Shown: positions 30,795-39,968 of the stretch, one piece after another
Numbering within the stretch: position 1 is the first letter of the stretch
Layout: each line of letters begins with the position of its first letter
Assembly: GCA_019750095.1 (NCBI GenBank)
Contig: JAIEOW010000044.1
Span: 1-64,000 of the forward strand
Length of the DNA stretch: 64,000 nt
Source of the DNA: Phycisphaerales bacterium
GTDB taxonomy: Bacteria > Planctomycetota > Phycisphaerae > Phycisphaerales > UBA1924
Reading direction: 5' to 3'
Notes under the pieces: generated by a model
Seen by the model: the letters and a program-made list of their open reading frames with translations, nothing else
The model's database searches: none
Told to the model about the DNA's origin: nothing
Translations under genes and position numbers: made by a program

Positions 30795-31841
30795 ATGAAG
30801 CCGTTTGTTCCCAAGCCGCATGTCAGTGGAGCGGTGCGCCAGCTTCGTGGCTGGGTCACGCTCGCATCGGCGGTGCTGGCGGTGTGCTGCCTGACGCAGA
30901 TGCTTGTCTACGGCTTTGCGGCGTACACCGAGGTGCGGGTCGCCGAACTCAAGCCGGTGAAGAGTGAAAGAGCGCCGCTGCGGGTGGTGGGGGCGATGCC
31001 GGTGGTGGAGCCCGCTGAGCCGAGGTCGGCGGCCGCGGGGCTTCCGACTGAGCCGAAGAGCGAGCCAGTGGCGATGCCGCTGGCCAGCCAGCCCACTGGG
31101 TTGAACACGGACGCACACTTGGCCTCAGCGACTGCGGTGAACCTGAATCGCGTGTCGTCGCCGGCGGATCAGATGATGAAGCGGGCCAGCGGGATCGCGG
31201 GTGGAGTGGGGATCATCTCGTGTGTGACGCTCGCGGTGCTCGCGCTCCTGGGCGTCGTGGTCGCAGGTGGGGCAAGCATTCCGGGTGTCGAGCGGGTGAC
31301 GACGGCGGGGGTGTGGTCGCTTGTGCTTGCGCTGATGGCGTTGCCATGGCATGCGATGTTGCCATCGATGGGTGTGCCGGGGATCTTTGCGGATTATGCC
31401 GCGCTCACGGTGCATCTTGATGGCGGCGCCGGCGTGAGCGCCGTCACGCTTTCGGGGCTTGGCATGGCGGCGCAATGGGTGCTGATGCCGATCATGGCTA
31501 TGTTCGTTTGCTTGGGCGTCTGCCTGTGGTTCCGGGCGGGGGTCGAGCGCGGCGTGATCATCACGGCACCCAGCGAACTGGACAAAGCGGTGGAGCGCGA
31601 GGTCGAGCAGATCTCGAAGCGCGGCGTGGCGTCTTCGGCGCCCAAGGCGGTTGGCGCATTGCATCGGGCCATCGGCGAAGAAGTGCGCGGGCCTGAGCAG
31701 GCGATCAGCGCGGTGGAGCGAGCGATCGAGAATGCGGCTTCGCTGGTTGGGGTGCGCAGCGGCGAAGAGGACGACACGCCGATCACACGCCGTCGCATCC
31801 CGCGTGGGATCGCGGATGAGGATTACAAGCGGCCGATTTAG
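30795..31841 (+). CDS. Multi-pass membrane protein of unknown function
   Basis: 348 residues with four likely membrane helices (about 22-43, 128-155, 172-190 and 218-240), a Pro/Ala-rich periplasmic or cytosolic loop between the first two, and an acidic/basic C-terminal cytosolic region of about 100 residues containing [15 protein letters not shown] helices. I recognise no family. The ATG at 30795 has only a weak GGGGTG ahead. Its stop codon overlaps that of the convergent DUF2256 gene by 4 bases. Confidence 0.7.
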   Translation: MKPFVPKPHVSGAVRQLRGWVTLASAVLAVCCLTQMLVYGFAAYTEVRVAELKPVKSERAPLRVVGAMPVVEPAEPRSAAAGLPTEPKSEPVAMPLASQPTGLNTDAHLASATAVNLNRVSSPADQMMKRASGIAGGVGIISCVTLAVLALLGVVVAGGASIPGVERVTTAGVWSLVLALMALPWHAMLPSMGVPGIFADYAALTVHLDGGAGVSAVTLSGLGMAAQWVLMPIMAMFVCLGVCLWFRAGVERGVIITAPSELDKAVEREVEQISKRGVASSAPKAVGALHRAIGEEVRGPEQAISAVERAIENAASLVGVRSGEEDDTPITRRRIPRGIADEDYKRPI

Positions 31842-32005
31842 GGCTTTGAGGTGGGGTGAGTGGGTGGTGGCTGGGCGGAGTTCTTCCGCTTTCGACACCC
31901 GTCGGAGCAGTAGCGGACGTTCTCCCAGTCACGCTCCCACTTCTTGCGCCAGGTGATCTCTCGCCCGCATACCGTGCAGACCTTGCTTGGACGGTTGACC
32001 CGCAT
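31838..32005 (-). CDS. DUF2256-type small zinc-ribbon-like protein
   Basis: 55 residues with four Cys in the pattern [32 protein letters not shown], matching the DUF2256 family found next to photolyase-type genes in other bacteria. The Cys-x2-Cys...Cys-x3-Cys arrangement suggests a zinc ribbon. No ribosome site is clear for the ATG at 32005. Function unknown. Confidence 0.8.
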   Translation of the reverse strand: MRVNRPSKVCTVCGREITWRKKWERDWENVRYCSDGCRKRKNSAQPPPTHPTSKP

Positions 32006-32059
32006 GGAAGGTGATTCGGTCGCAAGCGGCCTGCAGACGCACGGTTTGGGAAAGGCGCG

Positions 32060-32677
32060 GTGAGTCCAGTTCATCCGGATGATCCAGACTTTGGCGGCAT
32101 AGGGGTGGCGATCTGGCCGCACCCGGCGTGCCTTGGTGATGATGAACTGCTCGCCCAATGCCGCGTGGGCACGGGCCGATCTGGTGGCCCGGGCGGGCAG
32201 AATCGCAACAAGGTGGAGACGCTGATCGAACTCACCCATGTGGCCACGGGCGTAGAGGCCCATGCGGGCGAGCGGCGGAGCCAGATGGAGAATCGTCGCG
32301 TCGCCCTCCGTCGCCTGCGGCTGGCGCTGGCGGTGGCGGTGCGGGTGGCGGTGCCAATGGGGCCGGTGGGGAGCGTGCTCTGGCGTTCGCGTCGTCGGGC
32401 GGCGGGGAGAGATTCGACGGCGGGCTCGCCACCAAAGAGCCGTTGGGCGTCGGGTGGTGAGGGCACGCTGGAAGTCAATCCGGATCATCATGACTATCCC
32501 GCGTTGCTGGCCGAGGCGATGGACGTGCTCGCGGCGAGTGGGTGGGATAGCAAGCCAGCGTCGCTGCGTCTGAACGTGTCGGCGAGCCAACTCTTGAAGC
32601 TCATCAAGGAACACCCCCCGGCTTTGGCGATGGTCAATCGCGAGCGCGAGCGGGCGGGGCTGCACCGGCTGAAGTGA
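32060..32677 (+). CDS. RF-1-domain protein (ArfB/peptide-chain-release-factor-like)
   Basis: 205 residues from a GTG start with AAAGG upstream. The class I release-factor catalytic loop [14 protein letters not shown] is at residues 41-54 (GGQ 45-47), followed by the usual THVATGVEA and [13 protein letters not shown] blocks. There is no stop-codon-recognition domain, so it resembles ribosome-rescue hydrolases of the ArfB/C12orf65 type rather than RF1/RF2. Residues about 90-135 are basic and low in complexity; the C-terminal 70 residues ([22 protein letters not shown]) form a conserved extra domain of unknown role. Confidence 0.88.
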   Translation: MSPVHPDDPDFGGIGVAIWPHPACLGDDELLAQCRVGTGRSGGPGGQNRNKVETLIELTHVATGVEAHAGERRSQMENRRVALRRLRLALAVAVRVAVPMGPVGSVLWRSRRRAAGRDSTAGSPPKSRWASGGEGTLEVNPDHHDYPALLAEAMDVLAASGWDSKPASLRLNVSASQLLKLIKEHPPALAMVNRERERAGLHRLK

Positions 32678-32883
32678 AACGAGCGACATAGGTCGTTGTT
32701 TGCAAATCACTTCGGGTGTGATGGGTGCGGGCCGCGGGTGGTGTTGTGTTTGTTGTGCACAAGAACGCGTGATCGGCGCGCAGGGGCGCGTCGCGGCATG
32801 CGTATTCAAGGGTGGCGGGCGATTCTGGCCCGTGCCTGATCGTCAACTCCCACGTTTGCCTGACCTGGCTGCGGAGCAATCGC

Positions 32884-34323
32884 GTGCGACCGATCCAAAC
32901 CTCGTTCATCGCGTTTCTCGTCGGCGTGTTCGCCGCGATCGGTTTCACACCTGGGGCTTTGGCCCAAGTGCGTGTCCGAGGGGCGTGCTGCTGGGCAGAT
33001 GGCTCATGCACGGTGATTCGCCAGGCACGGTGCGTCGCCCGCGGCGGCACATTTCGCGGGGCCGATACGACCTGCACGCCGAACGTCTGTCCGCAGCCGC
33101 GTGGGGCATGCTGCCTGACCGACGGGCGATGTGCGGTGATTGTGCAGACGCGCTGCGCCCAGCGCGGCGGCACGTGGAAAGGGCCCCGATCGGCGTGCGG
33201 GCCAACGGTCTGTCCGATTACGCCCGGCGCATGCTGCACTTCGGACGGATCGTGCCTGTTTGTCATTCCCTCGGCGTGCCGGGCGCGCGGCGGGACTTTC
33301 CAGGGGATGAATACGACCTGCGGGGTGCAGACTTGTCCTCGGCCTGTGGTGGTTCCGCCGCCGGTGCAGGGTGGACCGGCGGGGAATCCCGTCCCGCAAG
33401 CTCCGCCGATTGGTGCGTGCTGCTTGCCGTCGTTGCAATGCATCGAGACGACGGCCGCGGACTGTGCCGTGCGGCGCGGGGCGTTTCAGGGGGTGGGGCG
33501 GGCGTGTACGACGGTGTATTGCCCCGCCGCATCGCCGCCGGCGGCGTGCTGTCTTGCGGATGCGTCGTGCGTGGTGGCGACGGTGATGGACTGCACCGCC
33601 CGCGGGGGCACGTATCGCGGCGGATCCTGCGATGTGCGCACGTGCATCGTGGTCGGGGCGTGCTGCGCGAGCGATGGGTCGTGCACGCTCACCACGCAAG
33701 CTGATTGCGATGCGGCGGGCGGAGCGGGAGTTCGATTCTTCGGCAACTACTCCACCTGCACGAACACCAACGAGTGCGAGCCGGCGGCCGGGCCGTGCTG
33801 CCTGCAGGATGCTTCGTGCGTGATGGTGACGGCGGCACGATGCCAATCTCTGCGTGGCCGAGTGCAGTCCGGAATCCAGACGTGCATGCAGGCATACTGC
33901 CCGAACCCGATCGATGTGTTCGCCTGCTGCGTGAGCGACGGCTCGTGTGTGCCCACGACGCAGGGCGATTGTCTGGCACGTCGTGGCCAATGGCAGGTCC
34001 GCCGTGCGTGCTCGCCGACAAGTTGTTCGGCATTGGGCGTCTGCTGCCAGGAGTCGGGTGAGTGCTGGCTGACTTCTGAAGACAACTGCTCGACCTACCC
34101 CGGATCGATCTTCTCGCGCACGGCAAGCTGCACACCGACGTTCTGTGCCCGCGCGTGCCGCTGTGACTGGAACGGCGATCGCTGGGTGAACGAGGGCGAC
34201 CTGTTCGCCTATGTCTTCGCGTGGTTCGCCCAAAAGGGCGACTATGACAGCGACGGCGATACCGACGACGCCGATCTGTCCCAGATCATTGAGTGCATTC
34301 TGCGGCGCCCGACGGGCTGCTGA
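32884..34323 (+). CDS. Secreted Cys-rich tandem-repeat protein with dockerin-like C-terminus ending Gly-Cys
   Basis: 479 residues. I place the start at a GTG (32884) because GGAG lies eight bases upstream and a good signal peptide (SFIAFLVGVFAAIGFTPGALAQ) follows at once; the frame is open further upstream. The mature part has nine or so repeats of about 40-45 residues, each with GACC or CCL, then DGSC, then Cys, RGGT-x-x-G, T-x-C and a final Cys. The C-terminus (about 425-479) is a dockerin-like region (CDWNGDRWVNEGDLFAYVFAWF; DYDSDGDTDDADLSQIIECIL) ending Gly-Cys. The repeats are probably disulphide-rich extracellular modules. Confidence 0.85.
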   Translation: MRPIQTSFIAFLVGVFAAIGFTPGALAQVRVRGACCWADGSCTVIRQARCVARGGTFRGADTTCTPNVCPQPRGACCLTDGRCAVIVQTRCAQRGGTWKGPRSACGPTVCPITPGACCTSDGSCLFVIPSACRARGGTFQGMNTTCGVQTCPRPVVVPPPVQGGPAGNPVPQAPPIGACCLPSLQCIETTAADCAVRRGAFQGVGRACTTVYCPAASPPAACCLADASCVVATVMDCTARGGTYRGGSCDVRTCIVVGACCASDGSCTLTTQADCDAAGGAGVRFFGNYSTCTNTNECEPAAGPCCLQDASCVMVTAARCQSLRGRVQSGIQTCMQAYCPNPIDVFACCVSDGSCVPTTQGDCLARRGQWQVRRACSPTSCSALGVCCQESGECWLTSEDNCSTYPGSIFSRTASCTPTFCARACRCDWNGDRWVNEGDLFAYVFAWFAQKGDYDSDGDTDDADLSQIIECILRRPTGC

Positions 34324-34377
34324 GTTGCTGGTGCCGACCTGCAAGGCCGAAGCTCGATCGATTCACTGGGCATGCGG

Positions 34378-35403
34378 CTAGGGCTTGCGCTTTTCGATAC
34401 GCACCCGCACGTTCTGCCCAGCCGCGCTGGCGGTGACGCCCGGCGGCAGGCCCGGGAACTGAGCGGGTTTGACGACGCTGGGTTTGGTCAGGTCTTCGCT
34501 GGAGAGCTCGATCATCGCCTTGACGCTCAGCGTGCCCGAGCGGACGCGCGTGAGTTCGTCGGCGGGGCCGGTCAGTGTGACATCAGTCAGAAAGCGGTCG
34601 TCGATCTGGATGCTCACACTCGCGGCGTCATCGGTCGGGGGCAAGCTGTACCACACGGGCACGGTGGCGATGCGCATCGTCTCCACCTTGCGGCGGACAC
34701 GAAGCAGCACCGACGCCGATTCCGGTATGAGCACGACCGGGCCGAAGCCGTCGAGTTCCGGGGGCGGGCGCAGCGGGATGACCACGGTCTGCGCGCCCTC
34801 GGGCCTGAGCCGTCGGACTTCGGACTCGCCGACCGTGGCCGTGACCGACGCGCCGCCATCGGGCAGGCGTGCGAGCAGAGATTCCGGCACGCGCAGCGTG
34901 GCCATCACGGGCGCGACTGTGGGCTCGCCATCGAGCGCGGGGGCGTTATCTCGCGGCATCTCCACGCGAATCGGGAGCTCGCGAGAAGCCATCTTGATCA
35001 CATCGACCAGCACCTGCCTGGGCTCCACCTCGGCAACCGTCGAGCCGAGGGCACGCAGCTCGGGAATCGCGCCGATCGCCTCACGCAGTTCGACCACCTG
35101 ACGCAGGCCCGGCGTCGCGGGCACGCCCGGTGCGCCGGGCATGAGCCGGATCGTCCCGCCGACGCCACCCACGGCGAGGGCGGCCGCGTCGAGCGTGCGC
35201 GTCGTCGCTTCCAGCCGAACGCGGATCTGCCCTCGGAAGTTCGCGTCTTCCGGGCGAATCACCAGGTCGTTGCTTGCCTCGACCGGGAACGCCACCGAGA
35301 CCACCAGCGTTCGCGAAGACAAACTCTCGCCCTCGGCAAACACCCACACCAGCACCGCGATGACGGCGGCGAGAAAGATGGTCTTGATCGTGGCGGTGGT
35401 CAT
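34378..35403 (-). CDS. cdaR: YbbR-domain protein (CdaR-like)
   Basis: 341 residues: one N-terminal membrane helix (IKTIFLAAVIAVLVWVFAE, about 6-24) followed by several YbbR-type beta domains outside the membrane. CdaR interacts with and modulates the diadenylate cyclase CdaA in other bacteria. The gene order AAA ATPase-cdaA-cdaR on one strand supports this. The 82-base gap to cdaA contains three TCGGGAN heptamers (35415-35435). Confidence 0.88.
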   Translation of the reverse strand: MTTATIKTIFLAAVIAVLVWVFAEGESLSSRTLVVSVAFPVEASNDLVIRPEDANFRGQIRVRLEATTRTLDAAALAVGGVGGTIRLMPGAPGVPATPGLRQVVELREAIGAIPELRALGSTVAEVEPRQVLVDVIKMASRELPIRVEMPRDNAPALDGEPTVAPVMATLRVPESLLARLPDGGASVTATVGESEVRRLRPEGAQTVVIPLRPPPELDGFGPVVLIPESASVLLRVRRKVETMRIATVPVWYSLPPTDDAASVSIQIDDRFLTDVTLTGPADELTRVRSGTLSVKAMIELSSEDLTKPSVVKPAQFPGLPPGVTASAAGQNVRVRIEKRKP

Positions 35404-35414
35404 GGGGGGCGGGG

Positions 35415-35435
35415 ATCGGGAGTCGGGAATCGGGC
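35415..35435 (+). repeat. Short TCGGGAN heptamer array in the cdaA-cdaR gap
   Basis: ATCGGGA, GTCGGGA, ATCGGGC in tandem. Same heptamer family as the arrays in mnmE and before trxB, here as one arm only. Confidence 0.75.
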
Positions 35436-35485
35436 TCGTTGTTCGTGCTGTTTCTATGTGTCGATGTATCGCTGTTCCGCCGTGC

Positions 35486-36364
35486 TCAATCTCTCGGATC
35501 GCCGATGCCTTCGGGCATGGGCTCTGGGCCAGAGGCCGTTCCGCCCGCGCCGAGTGTGTCGCCCTGGCTCGGCACGCTCAATCGCGCCAGCAGCGACTCA
35601 TTCAGCCCATCGACGCCCAGATTTTGGTCCAGCTTGCCGCGCTCGGCGATGGAGATATGTCCGGTCTCTTCGCTGATGACCACGACCAGTGCGTCGCACT
35701 CTTTGCTCAATCCCACCGCCGCCCGGTGTCGCGAGCCGAGCGACGGATCGGGCATCTCGTCCGGGTCGGCGAGCGGCAACTGCACGCCCGCCGAGCGGAT
35801 GCGGCCCTGATGGATGATCACCGCCAGATCGTGCAAAGCCGAACCGGGGAAGAACAACGCCTGAAGGAGACGGGCCGAGACCTGGGCGTCCAGGGCCGTG
35901 CCGCCCTCGATGAGACCCTTCAGCCCCACATCCCGCTGCACGACGATGAGTCCGCCGAAGCGAGCTTTGCTCAAATAGCCCGCGGCGTCGGCGATCGCCT
36001 GCACGGTCGAGAGGTCGCCCGCCGGCCCGCGTCGCCAGAATGATCCTTCGCCCAAGCGGATCAGCCCACGACGAAGTTCGGGCTGAAAGATCACGATCAG
36101 CGCGACCGCAACGAGCGCGAGAAAGTTGTCATACAGGAACTTCAGCCGCTGAAACGCCTCCGGCCCGCCGGCGACGCGAATCAGCAGCGTCGCGACCAGC
36201 AGCAGCAGCAGCACGCTCTTGAGCGCGCCCGCCGCCCGTGTTCCCTGGACAAATCGGATGATCGCATAGACCACGATCCCGATGACCAGAACCTCCACCG
36301 CGACCTGCCACCATGGGTAGGTCTGGACACGCTCAAACAGGCGGATGAACCGGTCAAATCCCAT
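35486..36364 (-). CDS. cdaA: Diadenylate cyclase CdaA
   Basis: 292 residues: three membrane helices (about 20-40, 48-65, 78-95) and a DAC domain (about 105-270). CdaA makes c-di-AMP from two ATP. The RHR motif is intact (SRHRAAVGLS, 212-214) and VVVISEETGHISIAERG is conserved. The DGA motif reads DLA (Asp179-Leu180-Ala181 in ALHDLAVII), so Gly is replaced by Leu. The acidic Asp is kept, so activity is likely but should be checked. It is followed by cdaR. A 17-base inverted repeat lies upstream at 36430. Confidence 0.92.
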   Translation of the reverse strand: MGFDRFIRLFERVQTYPWWQVAVEVLVIGIVVYAIIRFVQGTRAAGALKSVLLLLLVATLLIRVAGGPEAFQRLKFLYDNFLALVAVALIVIFQPELRRGLIRLGEGSFWRRGPAGDLSTVQAIADAAGYLSKARFGGLIVVQRDVGLKGLIEGGTALDAQVSARLLQALFFPGSALHDLAVIIHQGRIRSAGVQLPLADPDEMPDPSLGSRHRAAVGLSKECDALVVVISEETGHISIAERGKLDQNLGVDGLNESLLARLSVPSQGDTLGAGGTASGPEPMPEGIGDPRD

Positions 36365-36429
36365 GCGAGCGCGGCGATTCCTGAGCCCCCAACCCCGCGT
36401 GTGCGATCATCGGCATCGTAGACGAAACG

Positions 36430-36446
36430 CCGACAGAATGTGTCGG
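36430..36446. promoter_or_regulatory. Inverted repeat upstream of cdaA
   Basis: CCGACA, 5-base spacer GAATG, TGTCGG, 66 bases before the cdaA start. Candidate operator or short leader hairpin. Confidence 0.4.
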
Positions 36447-36507
36447 GTTTGACCGATCGACGCAGCATTCAACCCAGAGTCGCGGGATCCCAGATCGGTC
36501 TTTCCCT

Positions 36508-36541
36508 TTGCCTCTTGACCTCTCCGCCTCTTGACCTCTGC
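36508..36541 (+). repeat. Degenerate CCTCTTG-type array in the AAA ATPase-cdaA gap
   Basis: Units TTTGCCTC, TTGACCTC, TCCGCCTC and TTGACCTC, a diverged 8-base version of the TTGCCTC family. Confidence 0.6.
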
Positions 36542-36549
36542 GTTTCCAT

Positions 36550-38064
36550 TCAATCCGCCGGCACGCATCGCCCCACCGACCACTCCCGCAACTCGTCGAT
36601 GCGTTCCTTCATCGTCACGCTCAGCGGCGGGCTGTCTTGAAGGGCCTTCATGATCACCTCGGTGCCCAGCGGCACGCCGTCGGCATACGCGTTGTGCAGG
36701 GCCGACACCACCGCCTGCTCGATCTCGGCACCGCTGAACCCTTCACTCGCCGCGGCGAGTGCGGGGACATCGACATCGCCCACGGCCTTGCCGCGTTTGC
36801 GGAGGTGGATTGCAAAGATCGCGGCTCGGGTCTGGAGCGGGGGAAGATCGACGAAGAAGATCTCGTCGAAGCGGCCCTTGCGCAGAAGCTCCGGCGGCAG
36901 GGCCTGGATGTCGTTTGCCGTCGCCGCGAGAAACACCGGGCTCTGGCGTTCCTGCATCCAGGTGAGCAGCGCGCCGAACATGCGGCGCGAAAGCCCGCCA
37001 TCGGAGCTGACGCTCGCGGCCGAGGCGAACGCCTTTTCGATCTCATCGATCCACAGTACCACCGGGGCCATCATCTCGGCTTGGTGCAGTGCCTGGCGCA
37101 GCTTGCGTTCGCTCTCGCCGACGTATCGGTCGTAGAGTGCGCCGGCATCGAGTCGCACGAGCGGGCGATTCCACGCGGTCGCCACGGCTTTGGCGCAGAG
37201 GCTTTTGCCCGAGCCCTGCACACCCAGCAGCAGCACGCCGCGCGGCGGAGTAAGCCCGAGTTTGGCCGCGTCGGCTCGGAGCCCATGCTCGCGCTTCTTC
37301 AGCCACTTCTTGAGATTCTCCAGCCCGCCGATGTCGTTCATGCTCGCGGGGGACTCGACAAACTCCAGCACGCCCGCGGCTTCGACCGTCCGCCGCTTAT
37401 GCATGATGACGGTGGGCAGGTCCTCTAGCGACAGTTTGCGGTCGTTCACCACGCAGTCGCGGATGACGAGTCGGGCCTGCCGACGCGTGAGTCCGCGCAG
37501 GTTCTTCACGATCGCGTCCAGATGATCCTCGCGGATGTTCGCGTCGATCGGCGTCCGCCTGTGGATCTCGCGCAGCGTGGTCCGGATCACGGCGAGCAGC
37601 GCGGGCTCGTCGGGCAATGGCGGTTCCAGCAGCACCGAGTGGGCACGGACCACTTCGGGCACCGCGGGCTCGTGATCGATCATCACCAGATGCGAGCCAC
37701 TGCTCTCCAGCACCGGCAGCAGATCACGCCACGCCCGGAGCGTTCTCGGATCGTTCATCAGGTGGGTGCTGAGGTCCATCATCACCAGCAGCGTCGGCTC
37801 GCGCAGGCGGCTCCAAAGATACAGCACCGCACCAGGATTCTCCGTTCCAGTGCTCGGCCCGTTTCCAGGGCCAGTCGCCGGGTCGGCAACAAGCCCGTCG
37901 GTCGCGCCGCGCACAGCGGTCCACATCTGCATCGCCATGCCCAGGCCCATCGCCGCGGCGTGGGCGGCGTGCAGGGCCTCGTCTTCTTCAGTGGTGACAA
38001 TCCGCACGCAGCGTTGCTGGGACTTTAAGAGGCCTTCGAGAGCTTGGTTCAATGCCTGGTTCAC
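36550..38064 (-). CDS. AAA+ ATPase, Ycf46-like
   Basis: 504 residues from a GTG at 38064 with GGAG upstream; the upstream open frame overlaps the divergent NifU-N gene and is not coding. The N-terminal half (about 1-240) matches the degenerate ATPase-like part of Ycf46 proteins (VMMDLSTHLMNDPRTLRAWRDL; VIDHEPAVPEVV-like). The C-terminal AAA domain has Walker A GVQGSGKS near 285, Walker B VVLWIDEIEKAF near 335, the sensor AATANDIQALPPELLRKGRFDEIF and a lid with GFSGAEIEQAV. It is a soluble ATPase of unknown role. Confidence 0.9.
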   Translation of the reverse strand: MNQALNQALEGLLKSQQRCVRIVTTEEDEALHAAHAAAMGLGMAMQMWTAVRGATDGLVADPATGPGNGPSTGTENPGAVLYLWSRLREPTLLVMMDLSTHLMNDPRTLRAWRDLLPVLESSGSHLVMIDHEPAVPEVVRAHSVLLEPPLPDEPALLAVIRTTLREIHRRTPIDANIREDHLDAIVKNLRGLTRRQARLVIRDCVVNDRKLSLEDLPTVIMHKRRTVEAAGVLEFVESPASMNDIGGLENLKKWLKKREHGLRADAAKLGLTPPRGVLLLGVQGSGKSLCAKAVATAWNRPLVRLDAGALYDRYVGESERKLRQALHQAEMMAPVVLWIDEIEKAFASAASVSSDGGLSRRMFGALLTWMQERQSPVFLAATANDIQALPPELLRKGRFDEIFFVDLPPLQTRAAIFAIHLRKRGKAVGDVDVPALAAASEGFSGAEIEQAVVSALHNAYADGVPLGTEVIMKALQDSPPLSVTMKERIDELREWSVGRCVPAD

Positions 38065-38118
38065 GATGAACGTCTCCGAAATCAGGTGGTCGGTGGGAAG
38101 GGCAGCATAGTGTTGGTT

Positions 38119-38403
38119 ATGGCGTTTGCCGTGCGCGAGTTTCAGCCGACCCCGAACCCCAATGCGCTCAAATGCGTGCTGAACGCGCCGCTCCCCGAGC
38201 CGCTGCTGAACTCGGTGCGGTCGTTCCGAAAGCGTGAAGAGGCCGCCGGGCACGCGCTCGCCGAGGCGCTGTTTGCCGTTCCCGGTGTGACCGGGCTGCT
38301 CATCAGCGGCGACTGGCTGACTGTGAACAAGTCTCCGGAGGCCGACTGGAAGGCGATTCGCCAAGGTGTGCAGCAGGCGCTGGAACGGGTCAGTGGCCCG
38401 TGA
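38119..38403 (+). CDS. Nfu/NifU N-terminal domain protein
   Basis: 94 residues: [18 protein letters not shown] and the [22 protein letters not shown] block are the signature of the Nfu N-terminal domain. The Cys-containing Fe-S scaffold domain is absent, so this is an isolated Nfu-N protein. Its TGA overlaps the GTG start of mnmE (GTGA), indicating translational coupling. It is divergent from the AAA ATPase with 54 bases between. Confidence 0.88.
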   Translation: MAFAVREFQPTPNPNALKCVLNAPLPEPLLNSVRSFRKREEAAGHALAEALFAVPGVTGLLISGDWLTVNKSPEADWKAIRQGVQQALERVSGP

Positions 38404-39890
38404 CGGGGCAGGTTTCGAGCAACTTCGGCGACACCATCGTCGCGCTCGCCACCGGTTGGTGCCGACAGGACCGGGCACTCATCCGTATCAGCGGCCCGGC
38501 AACCCATCATGTCTGCGGCGGGATGATTCTGGGATATCCAACGGCGGGAGGCGCGTGCGCACGCGCAAAGCTCGTGTCCGGTTTCGGAAGTCGGGTCTCG
38601 GGTCTCGGGGCTCGGGTTTCGGGTCGCCAAGGGCGTCCCGTCTTTCAACCCGAGCCCCGAAACCCGAACCCCGAAACCCGATTCCCGATCCCCACAACCA
38701 TCCTCCGATTCGACGCCCCGCGTTCATTCACCGGCGAAGATTCGGCCGAGATCGTGCTGCCGGGCAATCCGCTGCTGGTCGAGCGCGTGATCGCTGCGTT
38801 GTGCGCACATCGCGGCGTGCGAGAAGCGCGGCCGGGCGAGTTTTCTGCACGCGCGTATCTCTCGGGCAAGCTCACGCTCGAACAAGCCGAGGGTGTCGCC
38901 GCGCTGATCGCCAGCCGGACCGATGACGAGTTGCTCGCGGCCCGCGCATTGCTGGATGGAGTCACGGGAACGAAGTTCCGCGCATGGGCCGATCGATGCG
39001 CCACGCTGCTGGCGCTCGTTGAAGCGGGGATCGATTTCACGGATCAGGAGGATGTCGTCCCCATCGCGCCGATCGAACTGCTCGCCCGCACGCGCACGCT
39101 TCGTGGCGAGATCGCCACATGGCTGGGCTCGGATGTCGGAAGCGAGCGTGAGACCGGCCTGGCCCGCTTTGTGCTCGTCGGCCCGCCAAATGTGGGCAAA
39201 AGCACGCTCTTCAATGCGATGCTCGGCCGCTCACGCGCCATCGTCAGCGACACGCCCGGCACCACGCGTGATGCGCTGGTCGAAACGCTGGAGTTGCGTC
39301 GGTACGTCGCGGGCGCGCCCGATGTGCATCTCATCGATCTCGCCGGGCTGACCGACGATCCCGCCGGTTTGCACGCCATCGACGCGCTCGCCCAGCGGCA
39401 AGCACGCGAAGTAATCGCCGCCGCCGACGGGTTGATTGTGTGCGATCCGGTCGGACGATTCGATGCGGCGATGCTTTCCACGCACGCGTCGGCGGTCGCC
39501 CACCGCCAGCAGATTCTTCGCGTGCGCACCAAGGCCGATCTGCCTGGAGCAACTGTGGGGGGCTCGACGAGCGTCGAAGCTCTCGCCGTCTGCGCCCTCG
39601 ACGGCTGGAACGTCGCCACGCTTCGCAGAGCGATCGCCGACGCGGCGACGCGATCCCGCGGCGGATCAACATCCATCCTCCCGCGTCACCGCCGCACGCT
39701 CGGCGTGGCGTTGTCCGCCCTTGACGCAGCGTTGGCCAGCACGTCCGCATCGGCCCGAACGCTGCACACCCCCGAGCTCACCGCCGACGCCCTGCGCACC
39801 GCTCTCGACGCCCTCGGCGAAATGGTGGGCCAGATTTCCCCGGATGACGTCATCGGGAGAGTGTTCGCAACGTTCTGCGTGGGCAAGTAA
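38400..39890 (+). CDS. mnmE: tRNA modification GTPase MnmE with in-frame repeat insertion
   Basis: 496 residues. With MnmG it installs the cmnm5 group on wobble U34. The tetrahydrofolate-binding N-domain is interrupted at about residues 57-98 by sequence encoded by two inverted heptamer arrays ([10 protein letters not shown]...PNPETRFP). The G domain is complete: GPPNVGKST near 261, [10 protein letters not shown], and DLAGLTDD as the switch II DxxG. The C-terminal FCVGK ends with the conserved C-x-G-K motif. Start GTG overlaps the preceding gene. The insertion lies before the SFTGEDSAE block. Confidence 0.94.
   Translation: MTGQVSSNFGDTIVALATGWCRQDRALIRISGPATHHVCGGMILGYPTAGGACARAKLVSGFGSRVSGLGARVSGRQGRPVFQPEPRNPNPETRFPIPTTILRFDAPRSFTGEDSAEIVLPGNPLLVERVIAALCAHRGVREARPGEFSARAYLSGKLTLEQAEGVAALIASRTDDELLAARALLDGVTGTKFRAWADRCATLLALVEAGIDFTDQEDVVPIAPIELLARTRTLRGEIATWLGSDVGSERETGLARFVLVGPPNVGKSTLFNAMLGRSRAIVSDTPGTTRDALVETLELRRYVAGAPDVHLIDLAGLTDDPAGLHAIDALAQRQAREVIAAADGLIVCDPVGRFDAAMLSTHASAVAHRQQILRVRTKADLPGATVGGSTSVEALAVCALDGWNVATLRRAIADAATRSRGGSTSILPRHRRTLGVALSALDAALASTSASARTLHTPELTADALRTALDALGEMVGQISPDDVIGRVFATFCVGK
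38581..38691 (+). repeat. Head-to-head TCGG-type heptamer arrays inside mnmE
   Basis: Left arm 38581-38622: six heptamers such as GTTTCGG, GTCTCGG, GGCTCGG. Spacer of 27 bases. Right arm 38650-38691: six heptamers CCGAGCC, CCGAAAC, CCGAACC, CCGAAAC, CCGATTC, CCGATCC, the reverse complement type. The whole is in frame and free of stops. Confidence 0.93.
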
Positions 39891-39895
39891 GCACT

Positions 39896-39960
39896 TAGCC
39901 TCTTGCCTCTTGCCTCTTGCCTGTTGTCTCGATGCCTCGATCCCTCGATCCCTCAATGCC
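39896..39960 (+). repeat. TTGCCTC heptamer array after mnmE
   Basis: TTAGCCTC, TTGCCTC twice, TTGCCTG, TTGTCTC, then 8-base units GATGCCTC and GATCCCTC. It lies between the convergent mnmE and UVR-motif genes. Confidence 0.88.
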
Positions 39961-39968
39961 TTCCCCCC

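Noticed and set aside
38065-38478. N-terminal extension of the AAA ATPase to an ATG at 38478
   Set aside because: It overlaps the entire NifU-N gene on the other strand and lacks conservation-like sequence; the GTG at 38064 has a good ribosome site.
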